Assembly: GCA_008080735.1 (NCBI GenBank)
Contig: SHMW01000012.1
Span: 1-64,000 of the forward strand
Length of the DNA stretch: 64,000 nucleotides
Origin: Promethearchaeota archaeon
Lineage (GTDB): Archaea; Asgardarchaeota; Lokiarchaeia; Sigyniarchaeales; SOKP01
Reading direction: 5' to 3'
Within the stretch, counting starts at the first letter, position 1; each line of letters starts with the position of its first letter. The position numbers and the translations under genes were made by a program. Below the pieces are notes generated by a model. The model had not been told where the DNA came from. It was given only the letters and a program-made list of their open reading frames with translations, and made no database searches. Shown piece by piece: positions 49,110 through 59,473 of the stretch.

Positions 49110-51272
49110 CTAATGAATTTCCAATTTTTTACTACATTTAGGGCAATATAACGGTAGTTCCTCCTCGCACGGTTCCAATTGGTCATGATCGATTAATTGT
49201 CTCCAGCAGACTAATTTATCATCTTGTTTAATCATATCTCTCCCATGATGTTGGGGAAGAATTCTTTTTGTCTTACAATTTTCGCAAATTATCGTCTTAA
49301 CATCATTTTCTAAAGTTTTTGTTGAGATTTCTTGAAATTTTGATTTATATCGAAATATTCGCATTCCATTTAATAACACGAATAGAGACACCCCCATATC
49401 CCCAATTCCAACAGCTAACCACAATGTCATAAATCCAAGTACTGTAAGGAAAGCAAATGATAATTTCACGATAATTGACGTCCAAATGTTTTGCTTTATA
49501 ATTTTATTAGTTTTTTTGGTAATATCTATATAAGTAAGAAGTTTCGTAAGATCATCATTTATAATGACAATATCGGCGGTTTCCAACGTTAAATCCGTTG
49601 CAGAAGCTCCAATCGCAATCCCCAAATCTGCTGAGGCTAAGGCAGGAGCATCATTAATTCCATCTCCGACCATCGCTACTCCACGGGAGTTGTTTTTAAT
49701 AGATTCGATCTGTTCTATCTTTTGATTTGGCAAGAGACTACCTTGCACATCCTCAATATCTAAACAGCCACCAATTGTATTACACGCCATTTGAGTATCC
49801 CCTGAAATCATAGTAGTCGAATAACCGCGCTCTTTGAGCCCTTTGATGAGAATCGGTGCAGATACTCTCAACAAATCTCTGATCGTTATGATCCCCACTA
49901 AGGTTTTATCATTTCCGATAAGAACGGGAAGTGTGCCATTCTCTTTTATATCAGTTAGATTAGTCTCGGGGATTTCCAATTTTAATTCTTGGAAAAATTT
50001 CTCACTCCCTGCATAAAAAATTTCATTATTGATATATCCTTTAATTCCTCTGCCCGTTATAATTTCAAAATCTTCTACCTCATAGAAATTTGTGCGTAAA
50101 CCTTTCGCGTAGTTGACTATCGCTTGTCCGATGGGATGCTCGGATAATCGCTCTAAGCTTGCAGCTATCTTCAAAACCTCCTCCTTATCCTTATCATGAA
50201 AAGATCTTATCTCATATACTTTAAGTTTGCCCTCCGTGAGTGTTCCGGTCTTATCGAAGGCGAAAGTCTCGATATCATTGACCAGTTCAATAAAGCGATT
50301 TCCCTTTACTAATATCCCCTCTTTTGCTAGTTTTGTTAATGAAACGACATTTGCTAAGGGAGTAGATAATGTCAATGCACACGGACACGATACAACTAGT
50401 AAAATTAAGCCTCGATAAAACCAGTCCGTAAAATTAAGGTTAAATAATAAAGTTGGGATCAGTATAACTAATAGAGATGCAATGAGAATAGAGGGAGTAT
50501 AATAGCGCGCAAATTTTTCAATGAATTTTTCTTTTCGGCTTTTATTTTGTTGAGCATATTGGATAGTTTTAGCGATTTGAGCAATCACAGTATCATTACT
50601 TTCGCGTGTGACTCTTATATCGACAAAACTCTCTGAATTTATACTTCCCGCAAATACTTCTGCCCCATTCTCTTTAAAGACTGGAATGGATTCTCCGGTA
50701 ATTGCGCTCTCATCAAAATAGGATTCACCCTTTTCGATCATACCATCAAGCGGGACTTTCATAGCAGGTTTTATTCCAATAATTTCGCCTGCTTTAACTT
50801 CTTTAGAGGGAATGTTTAGATACCCTCCAGCTGTCTTCACCAATGCCTCATCAGGAGCCAGTTCCAAAATCTCTCTAATGGCATTCCTTGATTTATCTGT
50901 AGTAAGTTCTTCTAAATGTTCAGCTATCGCATACAATAGGATTGCTGTGGCGCCTTCTTGTCCATGAAATATGAAAAAGGACGCAACAGCTGCGATCACC
51001 ATCAATAAATTAGCAGTAATGCGCTTTTCCTTGACATTTTCTATAGTTTCCTTTATCACTTCATAGCAGGAAAAAATGATTGAGATAATTGCCAAAACTT
51101 GGCTTATAAAGAGATAATCCAAGAAAAACTCAATTAAAATTGAGCCTAATATGAATATAGCTGAAAAACCAATAAAATACCAAAAATATTCACCAAAAAA
51201 TGATTTTTCATGGTGGTGGTGACCCAACTCATATGCAGAACAATGGGAACAAGAAGGTGATCCTTTAGTCAT
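49110..51272 (-). CDS. Heavy-metal P1B-type ATPase (Zn/Cd/Pb exporter-like)
   Basis: 720 aa; SCPCALTLSTP (CPC), AFDKTGTLTEGK, SEHPIGQAIV, MVGDGINDAPALASADLGIAIG; His-rich N-terminus and Cys-rich C-terminus. Confidence 0.95.
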   Translation of the reverse strand: MTKGSPSCSHCSAYELGHHHHEKSFFGEYFWYFIGFSAIFILGSILIEFFLDYLFISQVLAIISIIFSCYEVIKETIENVKEKRITANLLMVIAAVASFFIFHGQEGATAILLYAIAEHLEELTTDKSRNAIREILELAPDEALVKTAGGYLNIPSKEVKAGEIIGIKPAMKVPLDGMIEKGESYFDESAITGESIPVFKENGAEVFAGSINSESFVDIRVTRESNDTVIAQIAKTIQYAQQNKSRKEKFIEKFARYYTPSILIASLLVILIPTLLFNLNFTDWFYRGLILLVVSCPCALTLSTPLANVVSLTKLAKEGILVKGNRFIELVNDIETFAFDKTGTLTEGKLKVYEIRSFHDKDKEEVLKIAASLERLSEHPIGQAIVNYAKGLRTNFYEVEDFEIITGRGIKGYINNEIFYAGSEKFFQELKLEIPETNLTDIKENGTLPVLIGNDKTLVGIITIRDLLRVSAPILIKGLKERGYSTTMISGDTQMACNTIGGCLDIEDVQGSLLPNQKIEQIESIKNNSRGVAMVGDGINDAPALASADLGIAIGASATDLTLETADIVIINDDLTKLLTYIDITKKTNKIIKQNIWTSIIVKLSFAFLTVLGFMTLWLAVGIGDMGVSLFVLLNGMRIFRYKSKFQEISTKTLENDVKTIICENCKTKRILPQHHGRDMIKQDDKLVCWRQLIDHDQLEPCEEELPLYCPKCSKKLEIH

Positions 51273-51435
51273 TTTCTCTGTGTTATTTAGCTTTTTAAGA
51301 TTATAAAATGCACTTTTTATTATCTATAATATTATTCAAGAGTTTGATATTTCAACGATGAGAGTTAAGCACGAAAAATTTTAAATTATAAACAGATTGA
51401 AAATTAACTTCCGAATTAAATTATGAGGGATAAAT

Positions 51436-52332
51436 TTACTTGATGACGTATTTTAATTTCAGTCCTTCTTCCTCTTCAAGGTCTAACTCTTTTCTGATTG
51501 CATTTCGAATCAAATATCCTCCCACATGAAGGACAGAATCTCTTAATATCGGATCTTGGTCCATTGAAGCATTACAAGGATATGCATGGTGAGCTGAGCT
51601 AATCATCTCATTTAATGATTTCTTGTTTGCTTTTCCATTAATGAAGTATTTTCCCTTCAATTTTTGAACAATATAATAAGTAGATCCGCAAGGTGCACTC
51701 CTTATTACACACGCATCCTCAATTGCCTTTCCGCTTTTATCTAATTTAAAAGATATCTTTGGTTTTCCAATCTGAAAATAATTAACAAATTTATTTATGT
51801 TGTCGTGTTCATGAGTTAGATTAAAACCGGCTTTATTATATTGATCTTCCTCTGTACTGAGCGAGCAGAAAGGCTTAGGAAATGCCGCCTGAATACCAAC
51901 CTCTTCAAATGCCTCCAGTACTTGCTTTTGTAATCCTGGAGGAACCCATTTTGGGTCTTCGATTGGCACGATAACACCTTTTATATCTGAATCTTTCAGT
52001 AATTCGGGCAAGCCCGCCAATAAATCTTCATGGATGCCAATTACCAATAAATATTCTAAGGGAGGGAGATCTTTAGGTAGATATTGAACGGGATCATCTA
52101 TAAATTGCGGGAGATTTTGTCCTATTTGTTTATAATAGAAAATATTATTTGAAAAGCTCTCCAGCCCTTTTCTACACTCATCGCATTTTACTTTCTGTTC
52201 TAATTCTTCGCACGCCGTACAAAATTCATCATGGTTGACTAAATGTCCTACAAATTTCTTGGTCAAGTCTAATGTATCTGGATCTGAGCCATATAGAACT
52301 CCCAATTTATAAAATGCGTTTTCTCTCTTCAT
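51436..52332 (-). CDS. DUF166 family protein
   Basis: 298 aa; CTACEELEQKVKCDECRKG, VIRSAPCGSTYYIVQKLKGK, HHAYPCNASMDQDPILRDSVLHVGGYLIRNAI. Confidence 0.8.
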   Translation of the reverse strand: MKRENAFYKLGVLYGSDPDTLDLTKKFVGHLVNHDEFCTACEELEQKVKCDECRKGLESFSNNIFYYKQIGQNLPQFIDDPVQYLPKDLPPLEYLLVIGIHEDLLAGLPELLKDSDIKGVIVPIEDPKWVPPGLQKQVLEAFEEVGIQAAFPKPFCSLSTEEDQYNKAGFNLTHEHDNINKFVNYFQIGKPKISFKLDKSGKAIEDACVIRSAPCGSTYYIVQKLKGKYFINGKANKKSLNEMISSAHHAYPCNASMDQDPILRDSVLHVGGYLIRNAIRKELDLEEEEGLKLKYVIK

Positions 52333-52519
52333 TTTTTTATTTTAATATTTTTCTCTTTTTAATCTAATGACATCTTAAAATAAAGTTTGCCCATTTATAA
52401 TCCTAATTTCGAACATGTTCACTTAAGTGCCTCATAAATTTATAAATAAGCATATATAAAAATTTCAATTCTTATATCTTAAAAATAGAGATATACTATT
52501 TGGTGAACATCTGATACAA

Positions 52520-53359
52520 ATGGACATCGAACATAGATATAAAATGATTTTTTTGAGTCTCCCCGATAAGATTTCTAAAATTGTTGGGGATCTCGATACT
52601 ATAAAGGTCGAGCGCTTGAATAGTAAGAAGAATCTAGTTTTTGACCTTTCTGTTGAAGATTCTTCAGACACTCTTCAGAAAGACTATATTTTAAAATACT
52701 ATCGAACTAAAAATGCGGATATAGAATTTACTACTCTTTCACACTTATATAAGCAAGGGCTTGATGTCCCCTCTGTGATCTCTTATGAAAAACCTTTCCT
52801 TTTGCTTGAGAAAATAGATGGAATTAATTTATGCGATTTTATTAATGAACCTCTCCACAAGATAAGTGAAATATCTGAGCTTGAGTCTGAAATGCGCAAA
52901 AAAATTATTAAAAGTATAGATATGCTTGCCAGCTGGCTCACTGACCTTCATAAGCGCAATATTATCACTCATAAAGATTTGGAGAAAACAATCGTACTTA
53001 ACAAGGGAGATACGCGTCTTCGGGATTTTATCATTCAAATGGACAATAAAATGGTCTATGGACTAGATTTTGAGGAAGCGTATGAAGGGAACCATATAGA
53101 TGATCTTGCGTGGATTTGTTGTTCTCTTATTGATACTAAACCCGGTTTATTTGAACTAGACGAGCCATATCATAAAATTGAATTGATGAATGAGTTTTTA
53201 AAACACTATTATAAAATAAATAATGATTTTACATTTTCCTTCAGTTATTTCGCGGAAGCATTGATAAACAACCTGAATATCGTTATTAAGCGACGGGGGT
53301 TAAATGTTGGGAAACTAGATAAAAAACGAATTCTAAACAATATTACAAGCAACTTTTAA
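52520..53359 (+). CDS. Protein kinase-like/aminoglycoside-phosphotransferase-like protein
   Basis: 279 aa; DYILKYYRTKNADIEFTTLSHLYKQGLDVP, LTDLHKRNIITHKDLEKTIVL, VYGLDFEEAYEGNHIDDLAWICC. Confidence 0.75.
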   Translation: MDIEHRYKMIFLSLPDKISKIVGDLDTIKVERLNSKKNLVFDLSVEDSSDTLQKDYILKYYRTKNADIEFTTLSHLYKQGLDVPSVISYEKPFLLLEKIDGINLCDFINEPLHKISEISELESEMRKKIIKSIDMLASWLTDLHKRNIITHKDLEKTIVLNKGDTRLRDFIIQMDNKMVYGLDFEEAYEGNHIDDLAWICCSLIDTKPGLFELDEPYHKIELMNEFLKHYYKINNDFTFSFSYFAEALINNLNIVIKRRGLNVGKLDKKRILNNITSNF

Positions 53360-53505
53360 AGACTTAACCCATGATCTATTTACACAATCATATAATCCAT
53401 ATCAAAATTTTAAAACTGAACAAATATTTACCTTAAGCACTAAATGTTTTATATCCTCATCACCATAAAATTATTAATATAGAAAATTAACAAGATCCAA
53501 AAAAA

Positions 53506-54261
53506 ATGAGTGGAAATATAACTGATTCAAAAACCGCTATTAAGAAAATTCTCTTATTAGTAGATGAAATAAAAGGTATCAATTCAGATTCGATTCCCAA
53601 ACTAACAGACCAACCTAATAAATTATTGGAAACGGTAGAAGCCTTTGAAGCAGAAAAAACGGCCGATTTAAACACGATTGAATCTAACTCCGATGAAATT
53701 ACCTCCTTAAAAAATAAAATAACTCAAAACAAGCGAGACATCGTTAAATTAAATGAAGATATTGACGATCTTAATGCTAAACGTCAAGAATATTTGGATA
53801 AGATACAACAAGTTCAAAATAAGCTCACAGAAGTTCGTGAAGAAATTAAGAGTAAAACCAATGAATATAATTCGAGGAGCGATCGTTTGAAAGAATTGGA
53901 AGAAACCATCGCAGAACTGAAAATTGAACAAGATAAATTTGATGAAAAAATCGCCAAATTACAAAGTGAGCTCGAAGATACATATCTCAATCGACAAGCA
54001 TTCGTAGAGAATTATGAAAACCGAGTGGAGGCAATGAATTTGTTGATTCAGAAGGATTATATTCAATCTGATCAGATTAAGTTGATCAAGGCACTCCAAA
54101 AAGACGCTGCGTTAGAGTTGAAGAATATTCTTGTCGCGATAGATTTACGAGAAGATAAAGCCGATAAAATCTTGAAAAAGATGGTTCAGCAGAATGGACC
54201 CATTGAATATAATGAGGAAGCTGGAACTGTTAAACTACTAGAGGAGGTGGATTTCAAATGA
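53506..54261 (+). CDS. Coiled-coil protein with C-terminal winged-helix-like tail
   Basis: 251 aa; long heptads, then IKLIKALQKDAALELKNILVAIDLREDKADKILKKMVQQNGPIEYNEEAGTVKLL. Confidence 0.78.
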   Translation: MSGNITDSKTAIKKILLLVDEIKGINSDSIPKLTDQPNKLLETVEAFEAEKTADLNTIESNSDEITSLKNKITQNKRDIVKLNEDIDDLNAKRQEYLDKIQQVQNKLTEVREEIKSKTNEYNSRSDRLKELEETIAELKIEQDKFDEKIAKLQSELEDTYLNRQAFVENYENRVEAMNLLIQKDYIQSDQIKLIKALQKDAALELKNILVAIDLREDKADKILKKMVQQNGPIEYNEEAGTVKLLEEVDFK

Positions 54262-54995
54262 GTTCTCCTAAAGAAATTCTGAGCTTGATTGAACAATTTG
54301 AAAACGTCTTTGATACGTATCAACGCTCCTTACAGAAAAATTTTGATGAGATTATCCAGAATGTGAGCAACATCTGGAAGAATATGAAAGCGGAGCAAGA
54401 AGAGGTTGAGAAGTTGGCTGAGACCATTCGTCAACAAAATTCCGAGCTAACTGAATTGAAAACCGAATCAAATGAATTGGATAAACAAATCGGAGATTTG
54501 AAAGCGAAGAAGGAGGAATTAAATACAAAAATTCTTGACTTAAAAAGTACTTTGGAACGCAATACAAATGAACTTAAAAAGCCTGAATTTGAATTACAGA
54601 CCTTGACCTCAAATTTGAACTCTGTCAATGAGAAAATTCAAGAAAAAGAGCAGCAAAAAGCAGAATTAGATCAAAAGAAACTTGACAATGAACAGAAGGA
54701 AAAAGAACTGAAATCCAGCTACTCCGATGAAAAAATGGAAGAATTGGAGAAAAAACTCGATAGGGTGAAGCAAGAGCATTTCTTCAGCTCATTCTTGATT
54801 GAAAACTCTGATGAAAATATCCCTGAAGTGGATATCCTTGCTAGTATTATGTCCGAAGGGGGGCAAGCAAATATGGACGACCTCAAAAAGCAACTCGACG
54901 TACCTCCTATCATGGCCGTTAGAACGATTAAACAGTTAGCGGTAAAGGGGATCATCAATCTGAACGAAGACACGAACCAGATTACAATGGTATAA
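54258..54995 (+). CDS. Coiled-coil protein with C-terminal winged-helix domain
   Basis: 245 aa; overlaps the upstream gene by 4 nt (ATGA); DILASIMSEGGQANMDDLKKQLDVPPIMAVRTIKQLAVKGIINLNEDTNQITMV. Confidence 0.8.
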   Translation: MSSPKEILSLIEQFENVFDTYQRSLQKNFDEIIQNVSNIWKNMKAEQEEVEKLAETIRQQNSELTELKTESNELDKQIGDLKAKKEELNTKILDLKSTLERNTNELKKPEFELQTLTSNLNSVNEKIQEKEQQKAELDQKKLDNEQKEKELKSSYSDEKMEELEKKLDRVKQEHFFSSFLIENSDENIPEVDILASIMSEGGQANMDDLKKQLDVPPIMAVRTIKQLAVKGIINLNEDTNQITMV

Positions 54996-55049
54996 CCATA
55001 CTTACATGTTTTATTTTTAATTTTTTTTGATACTCAAATTTTACTCAAT

Positions 55050-55214
55050 TTATTTTTCATAACCTTCCTTAATTAATTCTTTTACCATGATTTTTTGATG
55101 CTTATCACAGAGGGAATTCATATCATCATTTTTCATAAAAATTTTCCATTCCCCTCCATTTTTCTCAATGAACTTTATTATTAAGACTCTCTCCTCCTTT
55201 AATTTAGATCTCAC
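55050..55214 (-). CDS. Possible small ORF, 54 aa (GTG start; not in the ORF track)
   Basis: VRSKLKEERVLIIKFIEKNGGEWKIFMKNDDMNSLCDKHQKIMVKELIKEGYEK; protein-like composition. Confidence 0.3.
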   Translation of the reverse strand: MRSKLKEERVLIIKFIEKNGGEWKIFMKNDDMNSLCDKHQKIMVKELIKEGYEK

Positions 55215-55295
55215 CTCTAAATAGTTAGTCTCAAGGTTTTCTTGGTATTGATAAGAAAATCAAGAATAAAAAGCAAAAATGGTATTATGTCTTTA

Positions 55296-56633
55296 TTAGG
55301 ATTTAAGGCTCTGAAAGAATTTTCTTACCTTCTTTTTAGATATAGTCTTGGTTTTAAGAGAAAGACGTCGTAACTTTCCGAGTTTTCTTAAGCTTCTTAT
55401 ATCATTAAAAGGATTATTTTCCAGATTGAGGTACTCAAGATTCTTTAGTTTATTCAATTTATTCAATCCGCTGATGTTATGTATCGCATTGAACTTGAGA
55501 TTAAGAAAATATAAATTCTTTAGCTTACTAAGCCCTTCTATCTTCGAAATATTATTCCATTCCAAATTTAGAACTTCTAAATTTTGGAGATGAGGTAATC
55601 CCTTAATCTTTGAGACAAGATTATATTGTAGGTGGAGCTCCTTTAAATTACGGAGATTGTCTAACCCATCTATCTCGGAAATAAGATTGCATTTCAAGAT
55701 TAATATCTCCAATTTTGAGAGATGGTCTAACCCTTGTATTTTTCTCAGATTGTTATACTCGAAATCCACTCGTTTTAAATTTTGTAGATTTTCCAAGTGA
55801 TTGATCTGCTTTAATTTACATCCGCTAATTACAAGTATCTCCAATTTGGTAAAGTTCTTAATGATTTCTAATTCCATGTGGGGATTATTCTCGATGACAA
55901 GAGTTCTCAGCTCTTTAAATTTATTCAGACAGTCAAGCTCTATTTCGCCCGAAATTCCTAACCCCTCTAAGCTTGTTAACTCTTTTAAGCCGTTTATCTC
56001 GCTTAATCTTTTTCTCTTGATGGGATATAAACTTAGTTTTGAAATAAATCCCTCTTTTACCTCATAAAAAGCGATTTCATTCCTCTTCAACAGATGGTCA
56101 ATAAACTTGAAATTGTGGAGCATGGATATTAATTGATTTAGGGAGAACTCTGTATAATCGGTTTTGGAAAATATAGTTCTTAATTCTCCTATATAATAGT
56201 GAATGGGATAGATATCTCTCCTTTTGAGGATTTCTTTAATTTCTCTGATGACAAATGAACGAGTCAATTCTGTATCTCTTTGCTTTAAAAGTTCAAATAT
56301 GCTGTAAAAAAAGTCTGGGGATGATTCCATTCGCAAAGCCCATCTTAAGGCGGTTAAGCCTTTTTTTAAATAGGTTTTCACGATCATTTCAGCACTAAGC
56401 CTTCTCAGATTTCTATCCGAATCCGAAATTAGAATGTTTTCAAGTAATAGAAAGAGATTTATATTTTTAACATCTATTTTCTGAATGATCTCGAGGCTCT
56501 TACTTCTTATATCTGGGTTATTACTATGTTCGATATATGAACGTAATAAATCTAATGCTGTCGTTTCCTTTAAAGCACCATCCTTATATTTCCGATAAAT
56601 CTCCACCGGCTTTTGTATACTCAGAATAATCAC
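55296..56633 (-). CDS. HEAT-like + SDS22-like leucine-rich repeat protein
   Basis: 445 aa; N-terminal helical repeats, then successive LRRs (LEILILKCNLISEIDGLDNLRNLKELHLQYNLVSKIKGLPHLQNLEVLNLEWNNISKIEGL...). Confidence 0.9.
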   Translation of the reverse strand: MIILSIQKPVEIYRKYKDGALKETTALDLLRSYIEHSNNPDIRSKSLEIIQKIDVKNINLFLLLENILISDSDRNLRRLSAEMIVKTYLKKGLTALRWALRMESSPDFFYSIFELLKQRDTELTRSFVIREIKEILKRRDIYPIHYYIGELRTIFSKTDYTEFSLNQLISMLHNFKFIDHLLKRNEIAFYEVKEGFISKLSLYPIKRKRLSEINGLKELTSLEGLGISGEIELDCLNKFKELRTLVIENNPHMELEIIKNFTKLEILVISGCKLKQINHLENLQNLKRVDFEYNNLRKIQGLDHLSKLEILILKCNLISEIDGLDNLRNLKELHLQYNLVSKIKGLPHLQNLEVLNLEWNNISKIEGLSKLKNLYFLNLKFNAIHNISGLNKLNKLKNLEYLNLENNPFNDIRSLRKLGKLRRLSLKTKTISKKKVRKFFQSLKS

Positions 56634-56767
56634 AATTGGATGTGTGAATCTTTAGTTAAATGCCTATGTCGGTTCTTCAAAAATTTACATCACAATTAAT
56701 ATAAAATTATTATGTGAAAAAATTTTATGGCTTATTTTTTTGGCTATTTTTGGGAAATATTTCTAAT

Positions 56768-57958
56768 CTATTGAATTCGATCAGCAACAATGTCTTCAAT
56801 ATTCAATACTTTTATCTCTTTATTCATTTTTTGTATAGCTAAGTTGAGTTGATTCTTACAAAATACACAAGAAGTAGCAATTATTTCTGCTCCTGTTTTG
56901 AGCGCCTCTTTAATACGGATTTTCGCTATTTCTAATGAATCCTCTGGAAAACCTGCTTTAAAACCCCCTCCAGCCCCACAACATATAGCTTCCTGTCTAG
57001 TATGTTCCATTTCTATCAATTTGACGGCAGGGATGGCATTTAAAATCTTCCTTGGTTCATCATAAATTCCCATATGCCGTCCTAAATGACAAGGATCGTG
57101 GTAAGTAATTTTTTTTGGCCATTTTTTAAAATCAATTTCTTTTTTTTTTAATTTATCAACTATAAATTCTGATAAATGAATAAGTTGAAAGGGTAGTTGT
57201 GACTCTGTAAATTTACCCCAATCATTTTTAGCTGTTTTATAGCAACCAGCACAATTAAAAATAATTTTTTTAACTCCCCTTTCCTTAAGAGTATTGATGT
57301 TTTGTTTGATATAATCTTCCAAGTGAAATTCAATTAACTGATTTTCATAACTAAAAGTTAAATCCACTAATCCAGTTCTCAAATAAGGGCTTCCGCAACA
57401 ATATTCATCTTCCTTTAATAATACAAATCCCTCTTTTAGTATTTTAGATAAAATCTTCGCCGTATTGATAGCGCATTCTTTAGCTCTATAGGATGATGTA
57501 CAGCCTACGAAATATGCATATTTGCCTGAAGATGTAATATTTAACTCCTTATTCATCCATATCATTCTATTTTGCTGTGGTTCTCCATAAGGATTTTTAT
57601 TCTCGACTAAATAAGGAATAAATTTATTTTGTTTGTCAATTGTTCTCTTCGCCTTATTAATAATGTCTTTACGTATCTTTTCGAGAATTTCTACATAATC
57701 TAATTCAATAGGACATATTTCTTCGCATCGTTTACAAGTTGTACAAAAAGCGATCATTTCAATAAAATCTCCCGAAAATTTTAAGCCCTCTTCAATAAAA
57801 GTTCGTAAAATTCTCATTCTCCCACCAGCAAATTTGCTTTCCTTTCTTGAAATTAAATAAGTGGGGCAGACTTCTCTACACATTGAACAATTACTGCATA
57901 ATTTGATATAATCCTCATAATCAGAAATCTTTAGTTTTTTTTTAATCACCATTCTCAA
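56768..57958 (-). CDS. Heterodisulfide reductase/GlcF-type iron-sulfur (CCG) oxidoreductase
   Basis: 396 aa; CSNCSMCREVCPTYL, CTTCKRCEEICP (2x 4Fe-4S) and CCG domains (CCGSPYLRTG; CCGAGGGFKAGFPE). Confidence 0.92.
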   Translation of the reverse strand: MRMVIKKKLKISDYEDYIKLCSNCSMCREVCPTYLISRKESKFAGGRMRILRTFIEEGLKFSGDFIEMIAFCTTCKRCEEICPIELDYVEILEKIRKDIINKAKRTIDKQNKFIPYLVENKNPYGEPQQNRMIWMNKELNITSSGKYAYFVGCTSSYRAKECAINTAKILSKILKEGFVLLKEDEYCCGSPYLRTGLVDLTFSYENQLIEFHLEDYIKQNINTLKERGVKKIIFNCAGCYKTAKNDWGKFTESQLPFQLIHLSEFIVDKLKKKEIDFKKWPKKITYHDPCHLGRHMGIYDEPRKILNAIPAVKLIEMEHTRQEAICCGAGGGFKAGFPEDSLEIAKIRIKEALKTGAEIIATSCVFCKNQLNLAIQKMNKEIKVLNIEDIVADRIQ

Positions 57959-57982
57959 CCCATAATCTTAATTTAATTCGTT

Positions 57983-59473
57983 TTATTCAACTTTATTCTC
58001 AAATATTGGAAATATTTTTTCCATACCCAGTTTTACAGCCATTTTCCTCCAAAACAAGTTTAATTCAAAAATACTGTTGATACGTCTGTATGAAGTAAAC
58101 GAATTTATAAGCTTATTGGGGTTTAAAATATATTGAGGATCATATTGCTTTTTTTGTGTTATTAGTTTTTCTTTCTTTTTTGGCTCGAATTTATCCAAAT
58201 AGATGCTATTATATAATCCATAATCATATAATTCACCCAGATTATTTTGATATGCAAATTTTACAATTCGATGCAATATGCCTTTACTTGAAAGGAAATG
58301 AACTATAAAATCATTATTGGTGAAGGTAAATAAGACTAATCTTACTTCATTTTTGTTCCCTAAAACCCCAATAAAACCTTCATTTAAATTTCTCTGTTTA
58401 GATAATTCTCTGAATCTTGTTAAAATTATTGCTGTATATTTAATTTTGATTAAAAAACTCTGCAACATTAAAACTGGTATATCTTTCTTTAAGCGCATCT
58501 CATCTTTCAAAATATTTTGCCACATTTCATTGGAGATATCATCTTCAATTGATACTATATCATATTTTTGGTTACTAGATGAGATGATCTTTTGAATATC
58601 TTCTCTTAGTCTTTCATTTTCAATTACCAAAAGGCAATAGTACTCAAAATTTGCAGTATCATACAATTTTTGAAAATAATTTCTATCAAAAAAACTAAGA
58701 TAATAAATCTCTTCCTTTTCCTTAAATTTCTCAATAAAATCTACTAGATTTGTAAATTCTTTAAATCCATATAATAAAGAAATTTTTTGACGTTTTTTAC
58801 TCAATTTAAAAGTGACTTCTATTATGATAGCAAATAATCCATATGTGCCAATAAATACATTAAATTCCTCTGGGCTTTTGAGGTGTTTCAGACCTTCACT
58901 AGGACTAATAACTTTTAACTCAAGAATGTGTTTTGAAAAACTATTATGCTTTAAAGTACCAATTCCAATTGATCCTTTTGTATTTAGCCACCCACCTATT
59001 GTAGCAGAAAGAGCGCTAGAAGAAATGGAAGGGATTTCTAAATTTTCTTCGTCTAAATATTCCACTAATTTTCCCAGATTCACACCGGCTTGAGCAGTAA
59101 GAGTATTTCTGTTTTTATTTAATTCAAATTTATTGAGGGTTTTTAAATCTAATACAACATCTCCCATTGAAGGTACACTGGAACCATAATATCCTGTTCC
59201 TCCACCCCTAATCGTAATTGGAACATTATATTGGATTGCTAAATTAACTATTATTTTAATTTGATCTGCACTTTTCGGCCAAATAACTATTCGGGCAATG
59301 TAATCTTCTTTCCAGCGCCAGTGGTAGAATGGAATACCAGATAAATCTCCGCTGACACTAATACGTTCAATTAATGATTCTGAAAATTCTATTGGATTTA
59401 AAGATTCTAATTCTTTTTTGAAACTCTTGAAATCAGGTTTTTCAGGTATATATTTTTGTGATTTCTTAAACAA
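57983..59473 (-). CDS. FAD-binding oxidase, GlcD-like
   Basis: 496 aa; VPITIRGGGTGYYGSSVPSMGDVVLDLKTLNKF, TAQAGVNLGKLVEYL, ATIGGWLNTKGSIGIGTLKH (PCMH-type FAD domain). Confidence 0.9.
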   Translation of the reverse strand: MFKKSQKYIPEKPDFKSFKKELESLNPIEFSESLIERISVSGDLSGIPFYHWRWKEDYIARIVIWPKSADQIKIIVNLAIQYNVPITIRGGGTGYYGSSVPSMGDVVLDLKTLNKFELNKNRNTLTAQAGVNLGKLVEYLDEENLEIPSISSSALSATIGGWLNTKGSIGIGTLKHNSFSKHILELKVISPSEGLKHLKSPEEFNVFIGTYGLFAIIIEVTFKLSKKRQKISLLYGFKEFTNLVDFIEKFKEKEEIYYLSFFDRNYFQKLYDTANFEYYCLLVIENERLREDIQKIISSSNQKYDIVSIEDDISNEMWQNILKDEMRLKKDIPVLMLQSFLIKIKYTAIILTRFRELSKQRNLNEGFIGVLGNKNEVRLVLFTFTNNDFIVHFLSSKGILHRIVKFAYQNNLGELYDYGLYNSIYLDKFEPKKKEKLITQKKQYDPQYILNPNKLINSFTSYRRINSIFELNLFWRKMAVKLGMEKIFPIFENKVE

